Source: Rhizobiaceae bacterium
GTDB lineage: Bacteria > Pseudomonadota > Alphaproteobacteria > Rhizobiales > Rhizobiaceae
Assembly (NCBI GenBank): GCA_016742175.1
Contig: JACVCH010000005.1
Coordinates: 124,001 to 188,000 of the forward strand
DNA: 64,000 bases
Reading direction: 5' to 3'
Position numbers and translations under genes: made by a program
In this document: positions 8,030-17,087 of the stretch, piece by piece
How positions within the stretch are numbered: the first letter of the stretch is position 1
How the letters are laid out: the number at the start of each line of letters is the position of its first letter
The notes under the pieces: generated by a model
Told to the model about the DNA's origin: nothing
Databases searched by the model: none
The model's input: only the letters and a program-made list of their open reading frames with translations

Positions 8030-9307
8030 ATGGGCTTCCTCGTCGTCATCGCCTTTCTCGGCCTCTTCATGCTCGGCTTCCCGGTGGTCTACGCCGTGCT
8101 GTTGCCGTCCATTCTCTATGTGCTCGTCGAAGGCCTGCCGCTCGGCCTCTTGGCGCAGCGCGTCACCTATGCGCTCGATTCCTTCCCGCTGGTCGCCGTG
8201 CCGCTCTTCATCTTCGTCGGCAACCTCATGAACCTGTCGGGCATCACCGACCGCATCTTCCGCTTCGCCTACACGCTGGTCGGACGCATCCCCGGCGGCC
8301 TCGCACAGGTCAACGTCTTCGGCAGCCTGGTCTTTTCCGGCATGTCGGGCGCGGCCCTCGCCGATATCGGCGGCCTTGGCCGCATCGAGATCGACGCCAT
8401 GAAGAAGCGCGGCTTCGATCCTGCCTTCGCCGGCGCCGTCACCGGCGCCTCGGCCACGCTCGGCCCGATTTTCCCGCCGTCGATCCCGCTCATCGTCTAC
8501 GGCTCGGTCACCAGCGTCTCGATCGTGCAGCTTCTCGTCGCCGGCATCATGCCCGCCATCGTCTGCACGGCGCTGCTGATGCTGACGGTGCTGATCGTCG
8601 CGATCCGCCACGGCCACCCGCGCGCCGATCGCGGCCCGACGATCCGCGAGGTGGTCAGCGCGTTCCTGCCCGCGCTGCCGGCGATCATCGCGCCCGTCCT
8701 GATGGTGGCCGGCATGACGGCCGGCGCCTTCACGCCCACCGAGGCCGCCGCCATCACTGCGGTCTACGTCGTCGTCATTTCCGGCGTCGTCTATCGCGAA
8801 CTGACGCTCGCCCATCTGTGGAACTCCGCCGTCCTGACGGCGCGCAGTTCGAGCGCGATCCTGATCATCGTTGCGGCCGCCGCGCTCTTCGGCTGGATTC
8901 TCGCCGTCGAGCAGGTCCCGCAGACCTTCGCCGCATCGCTCCTGTCGCTCTCGCAGGACCCGCTGATGCTGCTGATCATCGCGAACCTGATCTTCTTCGT
9001 CGCCGGCATGTTCCTCGATTCGACGACCGCGACGCTGCTCCTCGTCCCGATCATCGCGCCGCCGCTGGTGCTGGCCGGCGTCGACCCGGTGCAGCTCGGC
9101 ATCGTGACGATCTTCAACCTCATGCTGGGCCTCCTGACGCCGCCGATGGGACTGTCGCTGTTCCTCGTTTCCGACATCGCCAAGGTGTCGATCCGTCAGC
9201 TCTTGCGCGCCCTTCTGCCCTTCTACATTCCGCTTTTGACCACGCTTGCGATCCTCACCTTCGCCAAGGATTTCACGCTCTGGCTGCCGCGGATGATCGC
9301 TCAGTAA
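8030..9307 (+). CDS. dctM: TRAP transporter large permease, DctM family
   Basis: A 425-residue polytopic inner membrane protein with about 12 hydrophobic segments. DctM signatures seen include PLFIFVGNLMNLSGITDRIF, the GFDPAFAGAVTGASATLGPIFPPSIP loop region, and GLLTPPMGLSLFLVSDIAK near the C terminus. It drives sodium- or proton-coupled uptake of the ligand bound by DctP. It is preceded by AGGGGAT and followed 26 bases later by the isomerase gene in the same unit. Confidence 0.93.
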   Translation: MGFLVVIAFLGLFMLGFPVVYAVLLPSILYVLVEGLPLGLLAQRVTYALDSFPLVAVPLFIFVGNLMNLSGITDRIFRFAYTLVGRIPGGLAQVNVFGSLVFSGMSGAALADIGGLGRIEIDAMKKRGFDPAFAGAVTGASATLGPIFPPSIPLIVYGSVTSVSIVQLLVAGIMPAIVCTALLMLTVLIVAIRHGHPRADRGPTIREVVSAFLPALPAIIAPVLMVAGMTAGAFTPTEAAAITAVYVVVISGVVYRELTLAHLWNSAVLTARSSSAILIIVAAAALFGWILAVEQVPQTFAASLLSLSQDPLMLLIIANLIFFVAGMFLDSTTATLLLVPIIAPPLVLAGVDPVQLGIVTIFNLMLGLLTPPMGLSLFLVSDIAKVSIRQLLRALLPFYIPLLTTLAILTFAKDFTLWLPRMIAQ

Positions 9308-9333
9308 GAACTCACCCTGGAGACAAGACCCAA

Positions 9334-9780
9334 ATGCGCATCGTAATCGGTTCGGACCATGCCGGCTTCCCGCTCAAGTCCACCATCGTCGACTATGTGA
9401 AATCCCTCGGGCACGAGGTCCAGGACGTCGGCTCGTTCGACCCGGACCCGGTCGACTTCCCCGACATCGCCCGCCAGGTGACCGACAAGATCAACGCCGG
9501 CGAGGCAGAGCGCGGCCTGATGGTCTGCGGCACCGGCGTCGGCGCCTCGATCGCGGCCAACAAGGTCAAGGGCATCCGCGCCGCCGTCTGCCACGACGTC
9601 CATTCCGCGCACCAGTCGGTCGAGCATGACGACGTCAACGTCATGTGCATCGGCGCGCAGATCGTCGGGCCCTGGCTCGCCAAGGATCTGGTCGAATCCT
9701 ACCTGAAGGCCGAGTTCTCGACCGACGAGGACTTCCGCCGCCGCGTCGCCAAGCTGGCCGACATGGACGCCGGCCGCTGA
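9334..9780 (+). CDS. rpiB: RpiB/LacA/LacB-family sugar-phosphate isomerase
   Basis: The 148-residue protein has the RpiB fold pattern: IGSDHAGFPLKS at the N terminus, the GTGVGASIAANKVKGIRAAVC active-site and phosphate-binding stretch starting near residue 69 with a Cys at about 67, and a conserved HDDVNVMCIGAQIVG. The family interconverts aldose and ketose 5-phosphates (ribose 5-phosphate to ribulose 5-phosphate), but close relatives act on tetrose phosphates in erythritol and threitol breakdown. Its place as last gene of a GntR-TRAP unit argues for a catabolic isomerase rather than a pentose-phosphate housekeeping role; this is inference. Confidence 0.88.
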   Translation: MRIVIGSDHAGFPLKSTIVDYVKSLGHEVQDVGSFDPDPVDFPDIARQVTDKINAGEAERGLMVCGTGVGASIAANKVKGIRAAVCHDVHSAHQSVEHDDVNVMCIGAQIVGPWLAKDLVESYLKAEFSTDEDFRRRVAKLADMDAGR

Positions 9781-9789
9781 TCTGGCATC

Positions 9790-9814
9790 GAGCGTCCTCC
9801 CAAGGGAGGCGCTC
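9790..9814. terminator. hairpin between converging genes (weak terminator candidate)
   Basis: GAGCGTCCTCCC pairs with GGGAGGCGCTC (one bulged base) around an AA loop, just after the rpiB stop and before the converging carboxypeptidase gene. No T run follows on either strand, so it may act only as a transcript end stabiliser. Confidence 0.4.
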
Positions 9815-9874
9815 CGTTGCGGCGGCGCGCATTGGGGCCGCGCTGCCGCAACGTGTTTCTGAGGCCTCGAAGGC

Positions 9875-10786
9875 TCAGCGCATCGGCGCGAGCAGAGCCT
9901 GCTGCGGCACCGGCCGCGGCGCAGACGTCGCGGCCACCGCGCCCACCATCGGCATGTATTGCTCGATGAGCTGTTCCATGTGGGAATTTCGGCTCTTCGC
10001 CGTCTCGCCGCCCATCACCACCGCCACCATCCTGCGCCCGCCCCGCTCGACCGAGGTCGCGAGGTTGAAGCCCGACGCGCGGATGTAGCCCGTCTTCAGC
10101 CCGTCGACGCCGGCTACGCGGCCAAGTAGGTCGTTGTGCCCGCGAATGGTCTTGCCGGCATAGCTGAATTCGCGATTGGCGAAATAGTGGTAATGGTGCG
10201 GAAAGCGCTTGTTGAGCGCGATCGCAAGAAGCGCCATGTCGCGCGCCGTCGTCTGCTGGCCGGCATCCGGTAGGCCGGACGCGTTGCGGAACGTCGTCGA
10301 ACTCATGCCCATCTGGCGCGCGCGCTGCGTCATCATCGCCGCGAAATTCGATTCCGTTCCGCCGAGGAATTCGGCCGTCGCCACCGCGACATCGTTGGCC
10401 GAGCGGATGATCAGCGCGCGGATCGCCGTGTCGACGTCGATCGCCTCGCCGCGACGAAAGCCGATCTTGGTCGGCTCCTGCCCGCGCGCATTGTCGGAAA
10501 CCGGGATCAGCGTCTGCTTGCCGATGCGGCCGGAATCCAGCGCCTCGAACATCATGAAGACCGTCATCATCTTGGTCAGCGAGGCCGGATAGCGAAGCTG
10601 GTCCGCATGGACCGAATAGAGCGACCGGCCCGAGCTCGCATCGACGACGATGGCGGCATATTTCTCGGACGGGATCGGCGGCGGCGGCTCCGGAAGCACC
10701 GAAGTCGAGCAGGCGGAGACGAGCACCGCCAGCGCGAGGAGCGCCGCAATGGGGCTCCCGAACGCACGCCTCAACAACCCGCCCAT
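9875..10786 (-). CDS. D-alanyl-D-alanine carboxypeptidase (penicillin-binding protein 5/6 class), lipoprotein
   Basis: The 303-residue protein has all three active-site motifs of the S11 serine peptidases: SLTK (SxxK, nucleophile Ser), SAND (SxN) and KTGY (KTG). It trims the terminal D-Ala of peptidoglycan pentapeptides. The N terminus ends in LVSACS, a lipobox, so it is predicted to be lipid-anchored in the periplasm. The ATG at 10786 is chosen because GGGAG lies eight bases upstream and the start then begins a normal lipoprotein signal; ATG 10822 and TTG 10852 give over-long leaders. It faces rpiB and follows the MetE-like gene in the same direction. Confidence 0.92.
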   Translation of the reverse strand: MGGLLRRAFGSPIAALLALAVLVSACSTSVLPEPPPPIPSEKYAAIVVDASSGRSLYSVHADQLRYPASLTKMMTVFMMFEALDSGRIGKQTLIPVSDNARGQEPTKIGFRRGEAIDVDTAIRALIIRSANDVAVATAEFLGGTESNFAAMMTQRARQMGMSSTTFRNASGLPDAGQQTTARDMALLAIALNKRFPHHYHYFANREFSYAGKTIRGHNDLLGRVAGVDGLKTGYIRASGFNLATSVERGGRRMVAVVMGGETAKSRNSHMEQLIEQYMPMVGAVAATSAPRPVPQQALLAPMR

Positions 10787-10864
10787 CCGCAAAGCTCCCG
10801 CAAAACCATGTCCCCGTACCATCGTTCTGCACGAGCCATGGTTAAGCGGCAATGAAGAATGACG

Positions 10865-11998
10865 TTACTTCGCCACCCCGCCCCAGATCGCCTCGGCGAT
10901 CTCGACGACGAGGTCGAGCTTGCGGCGCTGGTCGTCGAAAGAGATGGAGTTGCCTTCCTCGGTCGAGGCGAAGCCGCATTGCGGCGCGATGCCGAGCTGT
11001 TCGAGATCGGCATATTTCGCCGCCTCGTCGAACTTGCGCTTCAGGTCGTCGAGCTTTTCCATCTCGCCGGTCTTGGTCGTGATGAAGCCCGGCAGCACGC
11101 GCTTCTTGCCCTTCGGCAGAAGGCGCAGCGGCTCCAGCCCGCCGGCGCGCTCGCTGTCATATTCCATGAAATAGATGTCGACGCCGGTCTGGTTGAAGAC
11201 CGCGTCCGCCGCCGGATCGTAGGCGCCTTCGGCCGCATGGGTGGAGCGGAAATTGCCGCGGCACATATGCATGCCGATGACCATGTCGTCGGGCCGGTCC
11301 TTGATCGCGTCATGCATCATCTTCGCATACTGCTCGATCAGCCAGTCCGGGTCCGTGCCCTGTTCCTTCTGCGCCGCCCGATGCTTCGGGTCGCACAGAT
11401 AGGCGAAGAAGATGTCGTCCATCTGCAGGTATCGGCAACCGGCATCGTAGAAGGCCTTCACGGCCTTGGCGTAGGTCTTCGACAAATCCGCGAACAGCGC
11501 CTCCGGGTCGTCGCGATAGTCCTTCGGGTGGATGTCGTCCTTGGCCGTGCGGAAATGGCAGCAGCTCGGGCCGGGGATCGAAATCTTCGGCATCACCTTG
11601 GTCTTCGCCGCGACATAGCGGAAATGGTCGAGCATCGGATGGTCGTCGGGAAAGTCGAGCTTGCCGGTGATCGTCGGGAAGACCGGTCGCAGCTTGACGC
11701 CGGCAAAGGCGACGCCCTTTTCCGGCGCGCGCTCCTCCATGTCGAAGCCTTCGAGCCCGCCCATGAAATCATAGTGCCAGAACGAGCGCCGGATTTCGCC
11801 GTCGGTGACGGTCGGCAGGCCGGCCTCTTCCTGCATGCGGATCGCCTCGTCGATCGCCGCGTTCTCGATCTCCTCGAGTTCACCGGCATCGATCGCCTTG
11901 TCCTCGTAGAACCGCTTGCGTGCATCCTTGACCGATTGCGGCCGAAGCAGGCTGCCGACATGGTCAGCGCGGAAGGGCGGGGTGGCGGTCGCGGTCAT
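10865..11998 (-). CDS. MetE C-terminal-like cobalamin-independent methyltransferase
   Basis: The 377-residue protein corresponds to the C-terminal catalytic half of cobalamin-independent methionine synthase and to stand-alone core-MetE/YxjG-like proteins. It opens with FRADHVGSLLRP, the family substrate loop. Candidate zinc ligands are visible: IGMHMCRGN (His and Cys, about residue 235) and a late Cys in IAPQCGFAST, with Glu in FMEYDSERAGG. It probably transfers a methyl group to a thiol, but the methyl donor for these short proteins is often unknown. It is divergent from the TRAP binding-protein gene at 12122. Confidence 0.85.
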   Translation of the reverse strand: MTATATPPFRADHVGSLLRPQSVKDARKRFYEDKAIDAGELEEIENAAIDEAIRMQEEAGLPTVTDGEIRRSFWHYDFMGGLEGFDMEERAPEKGVAFAGVKLRPVFPTITGKLDFPDDHPMLDHFRYVAAKTKVMPKISIPGPSCCHFRTAKDDIHPKDYRDDPEALFADLSKTYAKAVKAFYDAGCRYLQMDDIFFAYLCDPKHRAAQKEQGTDPDWLIEQYAKMMHDAIKDRPDDMVIGMHMCRGNFRSTHAAEGAYDPAADAVFNQTGVDIYFMEYDSERAGGLEPLRLLPKGKKRVLPGFITTKTGEMEKLDDLKRKFDEAAKYADLEQLGIAPQCGFASTEEGNSISFDDQRRKLDLVVEIAEAIWGGVAK

Positions 11999-12121
11999 GG
12001 CAGTCCTCCGGATGTTTCGCTTGGGCGCCGTCTGGCTACCATGCGAAAGTGGTGCCGGCCAGCGCTTCCAAGCCGGAAAGTTCTATCGTATAACAATCTC
12101 GGGACATGCAGGGAGGAACCC

Positions 12122-13150
12122 ATGTTGAACTTGAAAGCCTTGGCTGCCGGCGTCGTTGCCGTCGCAGCCTTCACGACCGTCGCCGCCGCGCAGGAAACGA
12201 CGCTTCGCCTTCACCAGATGCTGCCGCCCCAGGCCACCATCCCGGCCGAGGCGCTCAAGCCCTGGGCGGCCAAGGTGATGGAAGAATCCGGCGGACAGCT
12301 CAAGATCGAGCAATACGACGCGATGTCGCTCGGCGGCACCCCGCCGCAGCTCGTCGACCAGGTCACCGACGGCGTCGTCGACATGATCTGGACCGTGATC
12401 GGCTATACGCCCGGCCGCTACCCGTCGACCGAAGCCTTCGAGCTTCCCTTCATGGTGACGACCGGCGAGGCGACCTCGAAGGCCTTCCATGAGTACTGCG
12501 AAAAATACTGCATGGAAGAGTTCGCGGGCATGAAGGTCATCGCCTTCCACACCCACGGCCCCGGCCTCATCCACTCGAAGAACCCGGTCGACACGCTGGA
12601 ATCCATGCAGGGCGTCAAGATCCGCGGCGGCTCGCGCGTCATCAACCAGATGCTCGAAGCGCTGGGCTCGACGCCGATCGGCATGCCCGTCCCGGCCGTC
12701 TCCGAGGCACTGTCGAAGGGCGTCATCGACGCCACCACCATTCCGTGGGAAGTCACGCCCTCGCTGCGCGTTTCCGAACTCGTCAAGAACCACACCGGCT
12801 TCACCGGCGACGAGGGCCTCTACACGCAGACCTTCGTCTTCGCGATGAACCAGGCGTCCTACGACGCATTGTCGGACGACATGAAGGCCGTCATCGACGC
12901 CAATTCCGGCATCGAAGCCGCCGCCATGTTCGGCCGCGTCATGGATTCGGGCGACGAGAAGGGGCTGAAGATCGCGCAGGATCTCGGCAACAACATCATC
13001 ACCCTCGACGAGGCCGAGACCCAGCGCTGGAAGGACACCGCCGCACCGCTGATCGACGCCTGGATCGAAGAGATGAACGGCAAGGGCATGGACGCCAACG
13101 CCATGGTCGAAGACGCCCGCGCCATGATCGCCAAACACCTCGGCTCCTGA
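12122..13150 (+). CDS. TRAP transporter solute-binding protein, DctP family (orphan)
   Basis: A 342-residue exported receptor: signal peptide 1 to about 23 (AAFTTVAAA), then ETTLRLHQMLPPQATIP. The C-terminal half has the DctP ligand region around GVKIRGGSRVINQMLEALGS, with the conserved Arg, and a later FVFAMNQASYDAL. The start is the ATG at 12122 after a strong GGGAGGAACCC. No small or large permease gene is adjacent; a terminator follows 20 bases after the stop, so the gene is transcribed alone. It may serve a permease elsewhere or act as a sensor receptor. Confidence 0.92.
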   Translation: MLNLKALAAGVVAVAAFTTVAAAQETTLRLHQMLPPQATIPAEALKPWAAKVMEESGGQLKIEQYDAMSLGGTPPQLVDQVTDGVVDMIWTVIGYTPGRYPSTEAFELPFMVTTGEATSKAFHEYCEKYCMEEFAGMKVIAFHTHGPGLIHSKNPVDTLESMQGVKIRGGSRVINQMLEALGSTPIGMPVPAVSEALSKGVIDATTIPWEVTPSLRVSELVKNHTGFTGDEGLYTQTFVFAMNQASYDALSDDMKAVIDANSGIEAAAMFGRVMDSGDEKGLKIAQDLGNNIITLDEAETQRWKDTAAPLIDAWIEEMNGKGMDANAMVEDARAMIAKHLGS

Positions 13151-13170
13151 TCTCGTATTTCGACAAGAAA

Positions 13171-13200
13171 CCGGCCGCGAGCAATCGCGGCCGGCTTTTT
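13171..13200 (+). terminator. rho-independent terminator of the orphan TRAP gene
   Basis: CCGGCCGCGA (13171-13180) and TCGCGGCCGG (13185-13194) form a perfect 10-bp stem around GCAA, followed by CTTTTT. Confidence 0.9.
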
Positions 13201-13212
13201 CATTACGACCCC

Positions 13213-13344
13213 GGGGTCATCCCGGAACGTGATCGAAGCGTAGCTTCGAGACCGTATCCGGGACCCATTCCGTAACCTTCAAATTCACGGAATGGATCCC
13301 GGCTCTAGCCTCGCTTCGCTCGGACTTCGGCCGGGATGACACCC
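13213..13344. repeat. inverted-repeat intergenic element (about 130 bp)
   Basis: Outer arms GGGGTCATCCCGG (13213-13225) and CCGGGATGACACCC (13331-13344) are near-perfect inverses. An inner pair, TCCGGGACCCATTCCGTAA (13257-13275) and TTCACGGAATGGATCCCGG (13284-13302), is also inverted. The nested arms are typical of the mosaic palindromic intergenic repeats of Rhizobiales genomes. It sits between two converging genes and carries no reading frame. It may be a non-autonomous (MITE-like) element. Confidence 0.65.
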
Positions 13345-13349
13345 TTCCA

Positions 13350-14120
13350 TCAACCCCTGAAATTCGACCCCTCCTCGTCCAGGATCGACTTCAACTCGTC
13401 CAGTTGCCGCTTGGCCGACGCCACCGGATAATTGTCCATCTGCGTCGCGACGCGCTCGGCGATCTCGTCTGACAGGTGCCGGATCGGCTGGCCGGTCCAC
13501 AGCGCCTTGATGTAGGTCTCGCAGGCGCGCTCGAAATAATAGAGCCGGTCGAACGTGTCGCCCACCGTCTCGCCGATGATCATCACGCCGTGATTGCCCA
13601 TTACCATCACCTTGGCCTTCGGGTCGGCGAAGAGCCGCGAGCAGCGTTCCCCCTCTTCCTCGAAGGCGAGCCCGCCATAATGCGCGTCGACCACCTGACG
13701 GCCGTGGAACATCGCCGAGTTCTGGTCGATCGCCGGCAACAGCGAATTCTCCAGCGAGGCGAGTACGGTCGCATGAACCGAGTGGACATGCATGACGCAG
13801 CGCGCATGCGGCACGTTGCGGTGAATCGCGCCGTGCAGGCCCCAGGCCGTCGGGTCGGGCGCATCGGGGCGTTTCATCGTGTCGGGGTCGTTGGCGTCGA
13901 TCAAAAGCAGATCGCTCGCCTTGATGCGCGAGAAATGCATCAGGTTCGGATTGATCAGGATCTGCGTCCCGCCCTCGTCGACGGCGAGCGAGAAATGGTT
14001 CGCCACCGCCTCGTGCATGTTGAGCCGCGCCGTCCAGCGGAAGGCGGCGGCAAGATCGCAGCGCTCCTCGTAGAAGGGCAGGTTCGGGCGGCGCGTGTCG
14101 GCAAGCTGGGTGACGCTCAT
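13350..14120 (-). CDS. class II aldolase/adducin-family protein
   Basis: The 256-residue protein has the class II aldolase fold that binds a catalytic zinc: MHVHSVHAT (about residues 120-128) supplies His ligands and MGNHGVMIIGETV a further His. It belongs to the cytosolic fuculose-phosphate/ribulose-5-phosphate epimerase superfamily, but substrate cannot be assigned. The ATG at 14120, with AGGAG nine bases upstream, is taken over 14180. It lies 63 bases after ureG in the same direction and could be a passenger at the end of the urease unit. Confidence 0.88.
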   Translation of the reverse strand: MSVTQLADTRRPNLPFYEERCDLAAAFRWTARLNMHEAVANHFSLAVDEGGTQILINPNLMHFSRIKASDLLLIDANDPDTMKRPDAPDPTAWGLHGAIHRNVPHARCVMHVHSVHATVLASLENSLLPAIDQNSAMFHGRQVVDAHYGGLAFEEEGERCSRLFADPKAKVMVMGNHGVMIIGETVGDTFDRLYYFERACETYIKALWTGQPIRHLSDEIAERVATQMDNYPVASAKRQLDELKSILDEEGSNFRG

Positions 14121-14183
14121 CGGGCAGTCTCCTGTTCGGGTAATCTGCCGCAGCATGTCGCGCCGCGTCCTGCCGCGCAACCG

Positions 14184-14816
14184 TCAGCTTGCCCGGCGCA
14201 ATTGATCCAATCCGCCATGCTCGACCAGGAAATCCACGATTTCGTCGACGCCCTTGCCGCGCGAAAGATCGGTAAAGGCAAAGCGCTTGCCCGCCCGCGC
14301 CTTGATCGAATCGCGCTCCATCTGTTCGAGGTCGACATTCACGTAAGGCGCGAGGTCGGCCTTGTTGACGACGAGGAAGTCCGAGCGTGTGATGCCCGGC
14401 CCGCCCTTGCGCGGAATGTCGCCGCCCTGGCAAACCGAGATGACGTAAATCGTCAGGTCGGCAAGGTCGGGCGAGAAGGTCGCCGCCAGATTGTCGCCAC
14501 CCGATTCGATGAAGACGATGTCGAGGCCGGGAATGCGCTGGGTCAACTGGTCGATCGCCTGCAGGTTGATCGAGGCGTCCTCGCGGATGGCGGTGTGCGG
14601 GCACCCGCCCGTCTCCACGCCGACGATGCGGTCTTCGGACAGCGCCTGCAGGCGCACCAGCGCCATGGCGTCTTCCTTGGTGTAGATGTCGTTGGTCACG
14701 ACTGCCACCGAGTAGCGCTCGCGCATGGCCTTGCACAATTTCTCGGTCAGCGTCGTCTTGCCGGAGCCCACCGGCCCACCGATGCCGACCCTCAAGGGTC
14801 CGTTGGAAGAAGTCAT
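14184..14816 (-). CDS. ureG: urease accessory GTPase UreG
   Basis: UreG (210 residues) is the SIMIBI-class GTPase that couples GTP hydrolysis to nickel insertion into urease. The Walker [12 protein letters not shown] (about residues 13-23), the nickel-binding CPHT in [14 protein letters not shown], the [14 protein letters not shown] segment and NKAD are present. Its start overlaps the ureF stop by four bases, so translation is probably coupled. Confidence 0.98.
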   Translation of the reverse strand: MTSSNGPLRVGIGGPVGSGKTTLTEKLCKAMRERYSVAVVTNDIYTKEDAMALVRLQALSEDRIVGVETGGCPHTAIREDASINLQAIDQLTQRIPGLDIVFIESGGDNLAATFSPDLADLTIYVISVCQGGDIPRKGGPGITRSDFLVVNKADLAPYVNVDLEQMERDSIKARAGKRFAFTDLSRGKGVDEIVDFLVEHGGLDQLRRAS

Positions 14817-15460
14817 GAGCGGAACAGCCTCGAATATTGCGTTTCGTGGTTCATGGCGGCGATTTCGGCAACGAAGGCCGAACCGCCGAGATCGTCGATC
14901 GTCGAACCGCCCGCCCGCGCAGCGATGTCGAGGATCGTCGGCTCCATCTCGCGCAGCATTGCGACCCCGCGCTCCTGACCAAGAAGGGAGAGCCGGATTC
15001 CGGCCTGAATCTGGTTGGAGACGAAGGCCTGCAGATAAGCCGCGATCGTCTCGTCGAGCGGCAGGCCGTTGAACCCGGCGGACGCGCCGAAGACGACAGG
15101 GTAGGGGCAGGCATCCGGCAGCGCGAGCCCTTTGGTCCATCCAGCGACCGCCTTCGCAAAAGCCCCGCCCTGCGCCATCGTCTCCAGATGCCGCTCGGCC
15201 GACCCCGCCATCGCCTCGCCTAGCTCGGCCAACTCACCAAGCTCGCCGCCGTCGCGCCCGCGCCGCCAGCTTTCCGCGACCAGCACCGCGTCGTTCCACC
15301 CCGTGCCATGCCGCATGAGTCCGTCGAGCCATGCACCGAGATCGCCAATCTGTCCGTCCGCCACCGGCCGCTCCAGCCCGTGGCTGTAGCTGAACGAGCC
15401 GACCGGAAAGGCCGGTGACAGCCAGGCCATCAGCCGCAGCGCATACACGGTGTCAGCCAT
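14813..15460 (-). CDS. ureF: urease accessory protein UreF
   Basis: UreF (215 residues) bridges UreD and UreG in the activation complex. The start [30 protein letters not shown]-type N terminus is characteristic, with the [12 protein letters not shown] block conserved. The ATG at 15460 lies inside the 3-prime end of ureE (overlap of eight bases), and its stop overlaps ureG, consistent with a coupled ureE-ureF-ureG unit. Confidence 0.97.
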   Translation of the reverse strand: MADTVYALRLMAWLSPAFPVGSFSYSHGLERPVADGQIGDLGAWLDGLMRHGTGWNDAVLVAESWRRGRDGGELGELAELGEAMAGSAERHLETMAQGGAFAKAVAGWTKGLALPDACPYPVVFGASAGFNGLPLDETIAAYLQAFVSNQIQAGIRLSLLGQERGVAMLREMEPTILDIAARAGGSTIDDLGGSAFVAEIAAMNHETQYSRLFRS

Positions 15461-15938
15461 GGTCGTGGCTGTGCGAATGCTGGTGGTCGTGCCCGTGCGC
15501 CTTGCCGGAATAGGCGCCGCGCACCGGCTCGAACCCCGCCCGCACATGGGCGACGGTTGCGCCCAGTCCTTCCAGCATCGCCTCGATCACATGGTCGCGC
15601 AGGATGAGGATGCGGTCCTCGTCGATCTGCGCGGCCAGATGGCGGTTGCCGATATGCCAGGCGAGTTCGACCAGATGCAGCCGGTCGCGCGGGCGGATTT
15701 CGACGAGGTCTTCCTCAGCCGCCGTGACTTCGGCAAGCGCGCCATTGTCGAGCAGCAGGCAGTCGCCGGCATGAAGCGCGACGGGCTGCGGCAGGTCGAC
15801 GAGCACCCGCGCGCCGTTGTCGAGGATCAGGAGCTTGCGCCGCAAGTGCCGCTCGTCATGGGCGAGCGCCACCGTGCCGACGACCTTCCGGTCGCCGCGC
15901 GCCTTCGCCTCGAGCACGCCGTTCGCGCGAAACATCAT
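15453..15938 (-). CDS. ureE: urease nickel metallochaperone UreE
   Basis: UreE (161 residues) has an N-terminal peptide-binding domain and a metal-binding domain with the WHIGNRHL His motif near residue 97 that forms the dimer nickel site. The C terminus is His-rich ([13 protein letters not shown]), a nickel-storage tail seen in many UreE proteins. The start is the tandem ATG at 15938, overlapping the stop of the GST gene by four bases. Confidence 0.96.
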   Translation of the reverse strand: MMFRANGVLEAKARGDRKVVGTVALAHDERHLRRKLLILDNGARVLVDLPQPVALHAGDCLLLDNGALAEVTAAEEDLVEIRPRDRLHLVELAWHIGNRHLAAQIDEDRILILRDHVIEAMLEGLGATVAHVRAGFEPVRGAYSGKAHGHDHQHSHSHDHG

Positions 15939-16543
15939 GCCGCGGCCGCCTCCGCTTCCCGCGCCTTGGCGCGCGCCAGCGCCGGCCGGGCGAGGACCCG
16001 GTCGAAATAGGCATTGACCCGGGCGGATGCGATCTCGAACTTCGCCCCCCGCGCCCATTGCCCGCAATGCCCGAGGATCACGTCCGCGCAGGTGAAGCGG
16101 TCGCCGAGCGCGAACTCCCCGTCGCCGAGCCGCTTGTCGAGCGTTGCGATATCCTGCGCGAATTCGGCGTTGCACCACGGCCCGACATCGGCGCGCAGTT
16201 CCTCCGGCAGCCGCAATCGGTGCTTCAGCTTGTTCCAGAGCGGCGCTTCCAACTCCGACTGGGCAAAGAAAAGCCAAGAGGCGATCAGCGCCCGCTCGCC
16301 CGCGTCCGCGCCGCCCATGCCCTGATCGGAATGCTTGTCCGCGAGGTAGAAGACGATCGCAGCTGAATCCGTCACCACCAGATCGCCGTCGCCAAGCGCC
16401 GGCATCCTGCCGCTCGGATTGAAGCGCAGCATCGTTTCGGTATGCATCTTCGCCTTGACGATCTCGTAGGGCTGGCCGAGTTCCTCGAGCATCCAGGTGA
16501 CCCGCGTCAGCCGCGAGCCGGGCGATCCGACTGCCTGGTACAT
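15935..16543 (-). CDS. glutathione S-transferase family protein
   Basis: The 202-residue protein has an N-terminal thioredoxin-like domain beginning [20 protein letters not shown], with the cis-Pro region GRMPAL and the [11 protein letters not shown] glutathione-binding segment, and an all-helical C-terminal domain with [14 protein letters not shown]. It lies inside the leftward urease unit between the DUF29 gene and ureE, and overlaps ureE by four bases, so it must be co-transcribed and coupled. It has no known role in urease maturation; it may be a passenger or thiol-related helper. Confidence 0.88.
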   Translation of the reverse strand: MYQAVGSPGSRLTRVTWMLEELGQPYEIVKAKMHTETMLRFNPSGRMPALGDGDLVVTDSAAIVFYLADKHSDQGMGGADAGERALIASWLFFAQSELEAPLWNKLKHRLRLPEELRADVGPWCNAEFAQDIATLDKRLGDGEFALGDRFTCADVILGHCGQWARGAKFEIASARVNAYFDRVLARPALARAKAREAEAAAA

Positions 16544-16555
16544 TCTGGAGTTTTC

Positions 16556-17041
16556 CTATTCGTGGTGGATGCCTGGAAGGAAGGGCTCGCCGGGCAAAAA
16601 CCCGAGCGTCAGCGCTTCATGCGTTGAATAGGGGCAAAGCTCCGGGAAGGTCGACAGGTGCAGTCCGGTCTCGGCAGACGCATTCTTTCGCGCCAGCTCA
16701 TACATCGCCGGTTGCTGTTCGGCAGGCAATCCGCGGAGGCTTGGACTGTCTTCGAGCAGCAACTGAAGCTGGGTTCGTTGCTCTACGATGGTCGCGTACC
16801 ATCCCTGGTTCCGCTTCGCCGGCTGAAATTCCCATTTCAGCAAATGTCGAAGGAGCACTTCGAACCGGCTTTTCACTTCTCTCTTGTCGCTGCGCCCCAA
16901 ACTTTCGATCTCCTCGGCGAGGTTTTCCCGGTCGAGCGCATCGAATCGCCCGGCACGCAGCAGCAACCCCTGCTCCGCGCACCAGAGAGCATAGTCCGTC
17001 TCATAACTTGTCACGTTTAGACGTCGGTCGACTTTGTTCAT
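16556..17041 (-). CDS. DUF29 family protein
   Basis: The 161-residue protein matches the DUF29 pattern: [46 protein letters not shown]-type N terminus, followed by a conserved HLLKWEFQP and RNQGWYATI. It is probably cytosolic and helical. The family has no firm function and is common in cyanobacteria and proteobacteria. The start at 17041 begins just before the family domain. It is 12 bases from the GST gene and 46 from the monooxygenase gene, inside the urease unit. Confidence 0.8.
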   Translation of the reverse strand: MNKVDRRLNVTSYETDYALWCAEQGLLLRAGRFDALDRENLAEEIESLGRSDKREVKSRFEVLLRHLLKWEFQPAKRNQGWYATIVEQRTQLQLLLEDSPSLRGLPAEQQPAMYELARKNASAETGLHLSTFPELCPYSTHEALTLGFLPGEPFLPGIHHE

Positions 17042-17087
17042 CTGTCCATTATGTGCCTTCGACGCCCATGCGACAATGCGGGGAACA

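Noticed and set aside
9790-9814. Strong rho-independent terminator
   Set aside because: The hairpin is clear but no T run follows on either strand, so it was kept only as a weak candidate.
10859-12121. Upstream extension of the orphan TRAP receptor frame
   Set aside because: The open frame continues for over 400 codons before the real ATG but lies antisense to the MetE-like gene; the signal peptide and strong ribosome site at 12122 set the true start.
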